NCBI GenBank assembly: GCA_030490835.1
Contig: CM059972.1
Location: 36,001,452 to 36,065,451, forward strand
Reading direction: 5' to 3'
Source of the DNA: Annona cherimola
Lineage: Eukaryota; Streptophyta; Magnoliopsida; Magnoliales; Annonaceae
Length of the DNA stretch: 64,000 nucleotides
Shown here: positions 22,014 to 31,968 of the stretch, piece after piece
Layout: every line of letters begins with the position of its first letter
Numbering within the stretch: the first letter of the stretch is position 1
Notes under the pieces: generated by a model
The model's input: the letters and a program-made list of their open reading frames with translations, nothing else
Databases searched by the model: none
What the model was told of the DNA's origin: nothing
Position numbers and translations under genes: made by a program

Positions 22014-24034
22014 ATGAAGTTAAAAATGACGCTCACCAGAGCTAGAGCGAGAGCCAACAAAGGAAAGGCCCCGATGGAAGAATCAGTTGATCAAACAAGG
22101 GGCGAAGCCAGTAAAAGAACTTATAGGGCTGAATCCGAGGAGCAATCCTCTAGGACCCGCCCACGGCGAGAGGAAAGCCCTAGACCTCAAGCAGAGGTCA
22201 ATATGGAAGAAAAAATTGTTGCGGCTATCGAAAAAGCTATGCAGCAATGGACAGCCCAGGCTGCTGGGTTATTGCAAGAAATAAGGAACCAACAAGCCCC
22301 GCCATCAGGAGGAGACGGGAAAAGACCAGGGCCCTCAGCCAATCCCGGCACATCAAGGGGAGTGGAGGATAGTCTCCTTGAGGCCGACAGAAAGGCTATC
22401 AATGCCTTTCTTGCCCAGCGTCCGCCTAAGTTTGCAAGGGAACCAGACCCCCTCATTGCTGAACAGTGGATCACAGAGATTAAGAAATTATTCAGGATAT
22501 CACCTTGCAATGATCAACAGAAAGTATTGTGCGCTACCCACCTACTGATAAAAGATGCTTATGAATGGTGAGAAACGCTAATGGTCACTATGCCACACCC
22601 GGAGCAAGTTACGTGGCAGAAATTTTTGGAGGAATTTAATAAAGAATATCTCCCTGTAGGGCTGCAGAGCCAGAGGGTGATAGAATTTGAGAAACTTTAC
22701 CAAGGTAGGATGACAGTTACGGAGTATGCCACAAAGTTCAATGCCTTGGTAAGATATGTGCCGTGGATAGCCAATGTGCCGGAAAACAAGGCACAAAGGT
22801 TCCAGAGGGGATTGAGACCCCAGCTAAGAGAGGGGTTAGCCCCATTATTAATAAAGGACTATGCCTCTAGCATTGAGAGGGCTAGGGCATTAGAGATGGA
22901 GTCTATGAGGACTCAGGAGCTTAGGCAAGCTCAAAAACAATTCTTTACAGCCTCCAAGGAAGGTGAGGCTAATAAAGGGAAAAGGGGATTCGCCGAAAAA
23001 AAGAAAATCGGTGACCAGGCAAAGAGCGCCCCGACTTGCAGAACTTGCCACAAGCGCAACTCAGGCGAATGTTTACAGGGAACGGGGAAATGCTACAAAT
23101 GTGGCCAAACGGGTCATGTGGCCCGGGACTGCGGGACCGACGAGGCCAAGATAATAAAGTGCTTCAACTGTGGTCAGGTCGGACACATTTCGCCCAATTG
23201 TCCGAATAAGCCACAAGGAGCACAAGCTCGAGGGAGGCCGGCCCAGCAAAAAGTCCCCGCCATCGCTAATCGACCCGGTACTGCTGCCAACCCAGTGCGT
23301 GTCCAAGCCCTCACCCGAACAGAATCACAAGAGATGGAGGAAAAAGTGATTACAGGTATGATTTACATTTTGGAAAATTCTGCAGTAGCTTTATTTGATT
23401 CTGGAGCTACGCATTCATTTATATCATACCAATTCGTAATCACACGCGCACTACGGGTAGAGGAAACCAGTAGTACTATACATGTAGAATCCCCAGTATA
23501 TAGATTGGCAAGTATAAATCAAATCTGCAAAGCATGTCCTATCAGGATAGGAATAAAAATATTGGAAGCTGATCTCATCCTATTACCCATGACAGAGTTT
23601 GATGTCATATTAGGGATGGATTGGCTAAGTCAATGGGGTGCGACAATTGATTGTAGAAATAAAAAGGTGCAATTTGAAGCACCAAAAGATGAAATAGAGA
23701 TCAGCAAAATAAGACAGCCAGAAAACACAATAAGGATGGTATCAGCTATGAAAGCAGCTAAGCTGATGCGCCAACAATGTACAGCTTATCTGGTCTCTAT
23801 AAACACAATAAGAGATGAGGTACCTATGGAACAAATCCCAGTGGTAAAGGAATTTCCAGATATTTTTCCAAAAGAGCTATGTAATTTACCACCGGAAAGG
23901 GAGATGGATATGGAAATAGAAATTATTCCAGGGACAGCCCCAATATCTAAGGCCCCATATAGGATGGCACTAGTCGAATTGGCTGAGTTAAAAGTACAAA
24001 TTCAAGATTTTTTAGAAAGGGGTTTATTAGACCC
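22014..24034 (+). pseudogene. gypsy D gag and protease, one stop codon
   Basis: The capsid region starts at ATG 22014 (or ATG 22026, giving MTLTRARAR) and runs through FAREPDPLIAEQWI to W, then TGA at 22569-22571 where W-E is expected, then continues in the same frame with a retrotransposon gag domain (FNKEYLP, RFQRGLRPQLRE). Two zinc knuckles follow: CYKCGQTGHVARDC and CFNCGQVGHISPNC. The protease has ALFDSGATHSFIS and ILGMDWL. The frame then enters the RT N-terminal linker (VVKEFPDIFP, PPEREMDMEIEIIPGTAPIS). A one-base deletion near 24034 ends it. The product would package RNA and process the polyprotein; it is not functional as it stands. Confidence 0.92.
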
Positions 24035-24698
24035 AGTGCATCACCTTGGGGAGCTCCAGTATTATTTGTAAGGAAAAATAATGGGAGTTTGAGACTCTGT
24101 ATTGATTACAGAGAATTGAACAAAATAACAGTAAAAAATAAGTACCCACTCCCAAGAATAGATGATCTTTTTGATCAGTTAAAAGGAGCTTCTACATTTT
24201 CAAAAATTGATTTACAGTCAGGTTACCACCAGTTGAGGATATGTCCAAAGGACATCCATAAAACAGCATTCAGAACAAGATATGGGCATTATGAATTCTT
24301 AGTCATTCCATTTGGACTAACGAATGCCCCAGCTGTGTTTATGGATATGATGAATAGGATTTTTCGAGAATTGTTAGATCAATTTGTGGTGGTATTCATT
24401 GATGATATATTAATTTATTCAAAGACAGAAGAAGAACATGAGAAGCATTTAAGGATAGTGTTGGAAATTCTTCGAAGGGAGAAATTATATGCTAAATTAA
24501 AAAAATGTGAGTTTTGGTTGAAACAGGTAGCCTTTCTCGGCCACATTATATCCGAGAAGGGAATACAAGTAGATCCTCAAAAGATTGAGGCAATAACAAA
24601 GTGGCCACAGCCAACAAATATCACGGAAATAAGAAGTTTCCTAGGGCTAGCTGGCTACTACAGAAGATTTGTGGAAGGATTCTCACAATTGTCAGAAG
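24035..24698 (+). pseudogene. gypsy D reverse transcriptase, 3'-truncated
   Basis: This continues gag-protease after a one-base loss: [58 protein letters not shown], the catalytic [10 protein letters not shown], and [15 protein letters not shown]. All the core RT motifs are present with both catalytic aspartates. It breaks off right after the YYRRF motif, where RNase H should begin, and the frame runs a few codons into copia LTR. The enzyme would copy element RNA into DNA in cytoplasmic particles; without RNase H and integrase it cannot complete the cycle. Confidence 0.92.
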
Positions 24699-25252
24699 AT
24701 TTGATCTTCATTTGATCCAAGTCGAGTGTTTGAGTCGACTTACCCTTCATCTTCACTCGAGTCTAGCATTGAGTCGACTTGTTCTGCAAGTTCCACACTG
24801 AAGTCGAAGCTGGAGTCGACTTGGTCTGCGACTTCACCCAAGTCGCATGCGGAGTTGACTTGGGATGCGACTTCAGCAGCTCTCGTTCTCGATTTCAACT
24901 CTGGACAGAAAATCATGGTTGAAGTCGATGCTGGAGTCGACTTGGTCTGCGACTTCACCCAAGTCGCATGCGGAGTCGTCTTCGTTTGCGACTTCGGTAG
25001 CTTTGCTCCCCGATTTCAATGCTAGACGAAAAATGTCACTTGAAGTCGCTGCTAGAGTCAACTTAGGAATCGACTTAGCCTAAGTTGATGTCTGAGTCGA
25101 CTTGGAAATCAACTTATCCTGTCATGCTTCATTTTCTTCATTTGTATATCCTTTAATCATCTTCACAAACATGTTAGTAACCAAAACTTACTCAAATTGA
25201 TTTGTTAATCATCTAAACATAAACTTGGCTTATTTTCCACATGTTTCCAACA
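24699..25252 (-). mobile_element. copia 3' LTR, proximal part
   Basis: Matches 31439-31871 of the 5' LTR, with an extra AAGTCG repeat block. It ends CCAACA at 25252, which is TGTTGG on the minus strand, directly next to the polypurine tract. Frames on both strands follow the repeat array and are not genes. Confidence 0.88.
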
Positions 25253-25614
25253 ATCTCCCCCTTTTTGATGATTGACAAAACCGACTTGAGTGTATACTTT
25301 TCAATATCTTTAAAACATACTATTTTATCTTGTTTTGGTATCTTCAGAATAATAACTGGTCTTTTGCTTTTTGAAGGTTAACATACCTATTCCATTTCCA
25401 ATAACTCACAAGTTAAAACCATTCATACAAGCATTTAAAACTGAGATTACTCAAATCCTAATCTCTTCTCCCCCTTTTTGTCAATCGATCAAAAAATAGA
25501 GATGAAACGGGTTAATCCTTTGAGAGTGGCGGGGCCGCTCCTCCTGAACCTGTGCTCCCCCTCAACTTGTGCTTTTCTAAGTTCATTTCTCCTATCTTAT
25601 TTTTCCTAATTTAA
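25253..25614 (-). other. copia 3' noncoding region with two polypurine-like tracts
   Basis: The minus strand shows AAAAAGGGGGAGAT immediately before the 3' LTR (25266-25253), the expected polypurine tract. A second tract, CAAAAAGGGGGAGAA, lies about 215 bp upstream (near 25483-25468). Between them and the RNase H stop I see no coding sequence. Confidence 0.7.
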
Positions 25615-26435
25615 TTAAATCATCCCCATATCATTTCTGATTTTATAAAAAGATTCTTTTGCTAGAGGTTTGGTGAATATATCTGCAATTTGATCTTCTG
25701 TTCTCACATATTCCAAATATATATCATGATTTTCTACATGTTCTCTAATAAAATGATGCCTAAGGTCTATATGCTTGGTCCTATAATGCAGTACTGAATT
25801 TTTAGTTAAACATATTGCACTTGTATTATCACATTTAATAGGTATATCTTTAAAATCCATACCATAATCCCTAAGTTGTTGTTTCATCCAAAGCAATTGG
25901 GCACAACAGCTCCCGACGGCAATATATTCGACTTCCGCGGTGGATAGAGCAACACTAGTTTGTTTTCTTGAAAACCATGAAACCAACATGTTCCTAAGAA
26001 ACTGACATGTTCCACTAGTGATTTTTCTATCTACCTTGTAACCGGAAAAATCCGCGTCCGAGTAGCCGATTAGATCAAAATTAGAACCCTTTGGATACCA
26101 AAGTCCTATGTTGGTAGTATCTACTAAATATTTGAAAATTCTTTTTACAGCTATCAAGTGTGATTCTTTTGGACATGATTGAAATCGAGAGCACATGCAA
26201 ACACTAAATAGTATATCGGGTCTAGAGGCAGTTAAATATAATAAAAAGCCTATCATGCTTTTATGTAATTTTAAATCAACTGGTTTGCCTTTCTCATCTT
26301 TGTCAATTTTAATAGTTGAGCTCATAGGTGTGTTTTCCCCTTTGCTATTTTGCATGCTGAACTTCTTTAACATTTCTTTGATATACTTAGACTGGTTTAT
26401 GAAGATCCCTTCACTTAGTTGCATAATTTGTAGTC
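25615..26435 (-). pseudogene. copia RNase H and RT C-terminal region
   Basis: The frame reads (LQI)[19 protein letters not shown], then GFLLYLTASRPDILF, the RNase H residues YSDADFSG, ALSTAEVEYIA, IKCDNTSAI, and RTKHIDLRHHFIREHV with the usual C-terminal IADIFTKPL. All of the RNase H domain is present. It is separated from the reverse transcriptase by one extra base near 26436-26439: FFLG is expected where the frame reads FFLW. RNase H would degrade the RNA strand of the DNA hybrid during reverse transcription. Confidence 0.92.
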
Positions 26436-27091
26436 CAAAGGAAGAAATTCAGCTCCCCCATCATACTCATCTCAAATTCTTTCCGCATAAGCTCAGAAAA
26501 TTCTTGACAAAGGATCTCATTAGTAGCACCAAAAATAATATCATCAACATAAATTTGAATAATCAAGATATTTTTTTCTTTATACTTGATAAACAAAGTG
26601 GTGTCTACCTTTTCCTTTTGAAAATCATGATCAATCAGAAATTTGCTTAATCTTTCATACCAAGCCCTTGGAGCTTGTTTTAATCCATATAATGCTTTGG
26701 TTAATTTGTATACAAATTTAGATTGATCTTTCTCCTCAAATCTAGGTGGTTGTTCAACATATACCTCTTCATTTATATACCCATTCAAAAATGCACTTTT
26801 AACATCCATTTGAAACAACTTAAAGTTCATGTGAGATGCAAAAGCTAGTAAAATGCGAATGACCTCTAATCTAGCAACCGGAGCATAGGATTCCTCAAAG
26901 TTTATTCCTTCTTCTTGTGAGTATCTTTTTGCCACAAGTCTAGCTTTGTTTCTTACCACAAGTCCACTTTCATATAATTTGTTCTTAAAGACCCATTTTG
27001 TGCCAATGACAATACAGTCTTTTGGTCTTGGAACAAGATGCCAAACTTGGTTTCTTTCAAATTGATTTAGCTCTTCTTGCATTGCTATGAT
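26436..27091 (-). pseudogene. copia reverse transcriptase
   Basis: The same frame as integrase but after an amber codon (27094-27092) where Trp is expected ([15 protein letters not shown]). Motifs in order: [73 protein letters not shown], and the catalytic [10 protein letters not shown]. The RT core is complete up to GELNFFL, where the frameshift falls. Motif choice is typical of plant copia elements. Confidence 0.93.
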
Positions 27092-27094
27092 CTA

Positions 27095-28207
27095 GTTTTC
27101 ATCATCAAGAGCTTGATCAATAGTGGTTGGTTCAATTTTAGATACAAAGGCGTATTGTCCACAAATATTTTGTTTTGACCTTCTAGTCTTTACACCTTCA
27201 TAGATATTCCCTATAACTTGCTTAATTGGATGAGCATTTCTAAATTTTAAGTCAGTTGGAGGTTTATGGGAATTATTACCTTCACTTACCTTTTCCTCCG
27301 TGGATTCTTCTTGCTTTTTCACATGCAGTTTTTCAAGATTACTTGTGACATCTTCTGCATCACTTAAATCATCTTTTCTTTTGGAGCATGGATTAAACTC
27401 ATCAAAAACAACATGTATTGACTCTTCTACAACTTGGTTCCATTTATTGAAGACTCTATATGCTTTGCTATTTGATAAGTAACCAAGGAATATTGCCTCA
27501 TCACTCTTAGCATCCAATTTTTCCAAGTTGATTTTTCCATTGATCAAAACATAACATGTGCAACCAAAAGCATGAAAATATAAAATATTTGGTTTTCTAC
27601 CTTTCCATAGCTCATATGGGGTCTTTTTCAAGATTGCTCTAATGGTAACTCGATTCAACACATGACAAGCTATACTTACAGCTTCACCCCAAAATTTCTT
27701 CGATAATTTACTCTCATTTAGCGTTGTTCTAGTCATCTCTTGTATGGTTCTATTTTTCCTTTCAACCACTCCATTTTGTTGTGGAGTTCTTGGTGCAGAA
27801 AATGTGTGGTGAATTCCTTTTTCATTACATAATTCTATGAATCATTTATTTTCAAACTCACCACCATGATCACTTCTAATGGTCATAATAGTACTTTATT
27901 TTTCATTTTACACCAAGTTTACAAAAGTTGCAAACATAAAGAAGACTTCATCTTTGCTAGCTAAGAGAATTGCCCATGTGAATCTTGAAAAGTCATCAAC
28001 TATTACAAACACATACTTCTTTCCACCAATGGTTAAAATGTCGGATGACCCATATAGATCCATGTGTAGTAATTTAAGTGACCTAGTGGTGGAAATCTCC
28101 TTTTTGGTAGAGAAGGACATTTTAGGTTGTTTTGACAATTGACATGCCTTGCAAATTTTATCTTTGTCATATTTCAATTTTGGCAATCCTTCCACCAAAT
28201 TCTTTTT
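27095..28207 (-). pseudogene. copia integrase
   Basis: The zinc-binding part supplies CKACQLSK (its HxxxxH half, HKRLWH, is just upstream). The catalytic core has LLHMDLYG (first Asp), TIRSDHGGEF (second Asp) and TPQQNGVVERKNR (Glu), all intact. The C-terminal region reads FWGEAVSIACHVLNR, YELWKGRKPN, FGCTCYVL and SDEAIFLGY. Stops interrupt the frame at 27910-27908 (TAA), 27898-27896 (TAA) and 27844-27842 (TGA for expected Trp). Integrase would insert element DNA into chromosomes; the frame is dead although the active-site codons survive. Confidence 0.92.
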
Positions 28208-28690
28208 CTATAGGGTCTTGATGTTTGACATGTTTATATGCCAAAGCCTCTTATGCCAAACCCATGGATCATTTTCAATGGCCATTAAACACTGACCATT
28301 AAGTTCATCAAGTGAAATCAAATAAACATTTCCATGTCTTTTTCCGCTAAACATGATATGTTCTCCATCAAATACATTGCATATAGATGATTCAAACACA
28401 ACCTTGTATCCTTTGTCACATAATTGGCTAATACTCATTAGATTGTGCTTGAGTCCTTCAACAAACAACACATCCTTCATACATGCATTTGAAATACTAT
28501 AAATATTTCCTTTACCTTTAATTTTACCTTTCTCGTTGTTTCCAAAGGCAACAGTTCCATTGTTGCAAGGCTTGAGTTTATGAAATAAACTTCTTTCTCC
28601 AGTCATATGCCTTGAGCAACCACTATCCATGAACCAAACATTGCTTGCTTTTGCCTTGAAACATACCTGAAAAATGAGTAAATAAATTTT
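28208..28690 (-). pseudogene. copia aspartic protease and pre-integrase region
   Basis: VWFMDSGCSRHMTGE carries the DSG active site of copia proteases (28633-28600). GTVAFGNNEKGKIKGKG, LKHNLMSISQLCDKGY and VWHKRLWHINMSNI follow, the last being the gag-pre-integrase segment with the zinc-binding histidines. A TAG at 28210-28208 ends the frame, which resumes directly with KKNLVEGLPKL in the integrase. The upstream start is not an ATG; the protease is normally cut from the polyprotein. Confidence 0.92.
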
Positions 28691-29291
28691 ATCTCTTTGG
28701 TACCCATTTTATGGGTTCATTTGGGTTAGTAAACTGATTTAATATTTGTTGTTCTATTCTTGAAAGCCCAAATCTTGTGTTTCTTGGAACCCAAACTAAT
28801 TTTTCACCATGGTCATACAATTTCTTAAAGTTGCATCTATAAATTTGGGACCCATCTTGTTGCAAAAATTGCAGGCCATTGGTAATCTATGAGTAGACCT
28901 CCAAGTATGTAGTGGTTCAAAAATTGGCCTTCTAGTCCAAATAATATGTTTCCCTTTGGGTTTGTAAATAGGTGCAGTTTTAGCTTGATTTTTCTCAAGT
29001 TTTGGCACACTTAATTTGCTACTTTATCCTTGCTCAAATGTGGAGTATCCAAGACCTCTTTTATTGTTTTGAGAGGTCATGTTCAGAAACATTTTCACAC
29101 TTTCTCCTGGATTAGAGAACTTAGTTAATGATTCATTTAAGGATTCATTCTCTTTTTCAATTTTTCACTTCTTTCAATAGTAGTTCATTTTCTTCTTTCA
29201 GTTTTGTTGTACTTTTTGCTAGTTTTCCATTTACAATAATAATGGAATTGCATTGTTGTCTCTTTAATGATAACTTGTTTCCTAGTTTTTT
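28691..29291 (-). pseudogene. copia gag-protease linker, degraded second zinc knuckle
   Basis: 28796-29008 gives a frame with ACNFCNKMG, a CxxCxxxxH knuckle in which the His is replaced (GPK for GHK), then a frame change near 28830 after which GEKLVWVPRNTRFGLSR and NEPIKWVPKR can be read. Upstream (29010-29291) only short lysine-rich pieces in different frames remain, with no motif. This is the C-terminal gag and linker, broken several times. Confidence 0.65.
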
Positions 29292-30406
29292 TTATTTCCT
29301 CATATAATGAATCATATGCATGTTGAATTCCTCTAATTTAGCACATTTGAGACATTCTTGAATAGAAGAATAAGTAGATTGAGAATGGCAAAATTTGAAA
29401 GTTACCTCTTCATTACTTGTGCATTTTGTTGAGGTGGTTTGCTCTTCCAAAACTTTCGTTGTGTTCAAAGTTTCTTCATGTTCAATCCGTGCCATGCAGC
29501 ATATTCTTTGACAATTTGCTGCTTCAAAATCATCGGTTGAGGAGCTACTTGTTGATGAAGTTTCTTCATTCACGTACATTCCTATTCCCTTAGGCCTTTG
29601 GAATTTTTGGCTTTCATATCTTTCCTTCATTTCTTGATGATCTTTTGATCTTTCTTCCGGTGTAGGACATTGAGCTTGCATATGTCCCATACCGCCGCAT
29701 CTATAACATTTTGTCACCTCCTTCTTTTTCTCTTTTTGAGGTTTCTCTTTGAAATCTTTGAAGTTCTTTTCTTTCCTTATAAACTTTCGAAATCTGCGAG
29801 TTATTAGAGCAATGTCTTCATTATCGTTGTGAGATGAGCAGGTGGATCATAACTTTTAGTGCAATTTCTCTCTTTCCTTTGTGGTGATCTTCATTTCTTT
29901 TCTTGATTAGCTCTGTGAGCTAATAAGATCTTCTAGCTTTAATGTGTTTAGGTCCTTGGCTTCTTCTATTGTAGTAATCTTTGGAGTCCAAGATTCTGGT
30001 AGAGCTCCTAGGATCTTCACAACCTGTTCGGATTCGGAAATAGCTTTTTCAAGACCTTTCAATGCATTAGTAATTTTAGAGAACCTAGCAAACATTTCAG
30101 AAATATTTTCTATTTCTAGCATTTTAAAGCTTTCCAATTCTCCAATCAAAATATTTCTCTTTGTCCCTTGGACTTGAGAAGTTCCTTCATAGATAGATGT
30201 TAATGTATCCCATATTTCTTTTGCAGTTAAACAAGAGGATACTCTATCATATTCGGAAGCCTTAAGAGCACAAAATAATGAATTCATAGCCTTGGCGTTG
30301 CTCTTGACAATTTTCACTTCCTCATCGGTCCATTTGGAAGCTCTTTCATCAATAGGCAAAGTCACTTCCTCATCGGTCTGTTTGGAAGCTCTTTCATCAA
30401 TAGGCA
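29292..30406 (-). pseudogene. copia gag, N-terminally truncated
   Basis: 30406-29907 encodes a UBN2-type gag domain: KAMNSLFCALKASEYDRVSSC, AKEIWDTLTSIYEGTSQV, FARFSKITNALKGL, KILGALPESW, EAKDLNTLKLEDLI. A frame break follows near 29905, then DIALITRRFRKFIRKEKNFK and the zinc knuckle CYRCGGMGHMQAQC (about 29711-29670). The N-terminus is gone: codons begin inside a 48-bp tandem duplication (PIDERASK.TDEEV twice, 30315-30406) that abuts LTR sequence. Gag would form the particle and bind RNA. Confidence 0.88.
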
Positions 30407-31871
30407 AACTTAAACATAAATTTTACCCCAGATTAATCAAGTCTCCTTTGTGAAGAAACAAATGGAAATCAATATAGTGCTGAGAGCAGAAATAAAAATC
30501 AACAAGCAAGATTTTATAGTGGTTCGAGCAACCTTCCCTACTCCACTCTTCCAAGCTCACACCTCTTGTGACTTGGGTTCCACTATGTATTTCACAAATA
30601 CAACTAGAGCCACTGCTCTCTTCTAGATTCCAGCTCTAGGGGGCATCAACAATTCACAGCACAAGTAGGTGACGAGTTCCACTCCAACCACACACTACTT
30701 TGCTTACACTTGATCTTAGTTACCCAAACTAAATCAAGTTCAATACAACAAGAAAAAGTAAAAGAAAGTTTCTACACATTCTGATGTGTAGAGGCAGATT
30801 TGGCATAGAGAAGAACTTGTACATCAGTATTAATGATTCAGCAAGCAGCTCTTGGAAGTTTGAAAGAAGAGTTCTTCTTCTATATGATGACTTGATCACT
30901 TAATACTCTCAGAGATGGGAGTTGTTCTCAATCAATGAATTCTCAGCTACTCTCCACATTCATATTGAATGTCTTTTATAAATGTTGAGGGAATCCGAAC
31001 GTTTGGAAGTAGGTGGCGCGCATTTAATGCGCCAACATTCGAAAAATTTGCGATCGTTGCGACCCAAGTCGCAGGTGGAGTCGACTTCGGGTGCGACTTC
31101 GGCTGTCCGTAACATCTTCAAGTTCCAATCTAGGTCGACTTAGTCCTCGACTTGACCCAAGTCGCAGGTGAAGTCGACTTCGGGTGCGACTTCACTTCCT
31201 CAACTTGCTAGTTGAACTTAAAATTCGTTGGAATGACTTGCTTGCTTGAATTTCTTCATGTTTGATTTTTCTTACATCATTTTATATTACTTAAGACTCT
31301 TTATGATTCTTCTATCTTAAAAGAAAACATTTGATTCCATGTCTTGAGTCTTGAGTCTTGGAATGCATGGAAGATGTCCGAGCATGTGTTCATAATCCAA
31401 CATGATGGATTCATGCAACCCTGCTTGCTTTGGTCTTCATTTGATCTTCATTTGATCCAGGTCGAGTGTTTGAGTCGACTTGCCCTTCATCTTCACTCGA
31501 GTCTAGCATTGAGTTGACTTGTTCTGCAAGTTCTGCACTGAAGTCGAAGCTAGAGTCGACTTGGTCTGCGACTTCACCCAAGTCGCATGCGGAGTCGACT
31601 TCATTTGCGACTTCGGTAGCTTTGCTCCCCGATTTCAATGCTGGACGAAAAATGTCACTTGAAGTCACTGCTGGAGTCGACTTTGGAATTGACTTGGCCT
31701 AAGTTGATACCTGAGTCGACTTGGAAATCGACTTATCCTGTCATGCTTCATTTTCTTCATTTGTATATCCTTTAATCATCTTCACAAACATGTTAGTAAC
31801 CAAAACTTATTAAAATTGATTTGTTAATCATCAAAACATAGACTTGGCTTATTTTCCACATGTTTCCAACA
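30407..31871 (-). mobile_element. copia 5' LTR, U5 end deleted
   Basis: On the minus strand it begins TGTTGG at 31871. The last 66 bp present in the other LTR (18299-18364) are missing at 30407, together with the primer-binding site, leader and gag start. Two AAGTCG arrays and the palindrome-promoter region (about 31060-30970) are retained. Confidence 0.9.
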
Positions 31872-31968
31872 GAAACTAAAGAAGGACTAAATTTAAAATT
31901 GAATAGGTGGGTAGATGCTTTAGAATCTAAAATTCAATTTGAATAATAGTGAGAACCTGGATGAGGAA
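31872..31968 (+). pseudogene. LINE reverse transcriptase fragment, copy 1 (right part)
   Basis: It continues 18298 across the copia insertion: KEGLNLKLNRWVDALESKIQF and then '...ctggatgaggaa'. It matches 37730-37828. It ends at a two-base overlap (aa, 31967-31968) with gypsy LTR B2, a non-transpositional junction. Confidence 0.8.

Larger units (their letters stand above)
19323..24698 (+). mobile_element. Ty3/gypsy element 'D', truncated in reverse transcriptase
   Basis: Plus-strand element: 5' LTR (19323-21716), primer-binding site, gag, protease, then reverse transcriptase ending abruptly at about 24698. RNase H, integrase, any chromodomain, polypurine tract and 3' LTR are absent. Sequence from 24699 is copia LTR, and 73 bp of that LTR are missing relative to 31366-31438. 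A deletion therefore removed the gypsy 3' half plus a little of its host LTR. Protein similarity and the GCGCCACA LTR end point to a chromovirus of the Tekay/Del type; lineage is inferred. Confidence 0.9.
18299..31871 (-). mobile_element. Ty1/copia retrotransposon, SIRE/Maximus-like, broken
   Basis: The ends are TGTTGG...CCAACA with a perfect 5-bp target duplication, gaaac at 18294-18298 and 31872-31876, interrupting a LINE. Order on the minus strand: 5' LTR (31871-30407), gag with zinc knuckle, protease, integrase, reverse transcriptase, RNase H, polypurine tract, 3' LTR (25252-18299). The integrase-before-RT order defines copia; the polypurine tract AAAAAGGGGGAGAT and the VFNKW...EESIHVVFDE integrase region suggest the SIRE/Maximus lineage (moderate confidence). 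Damage includes loss of the LTR end, primer site and gag start at 30407, five stops and a frameshift in pol, and a gypsy insertion in the 3' LTR. Confidence 0.92.
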
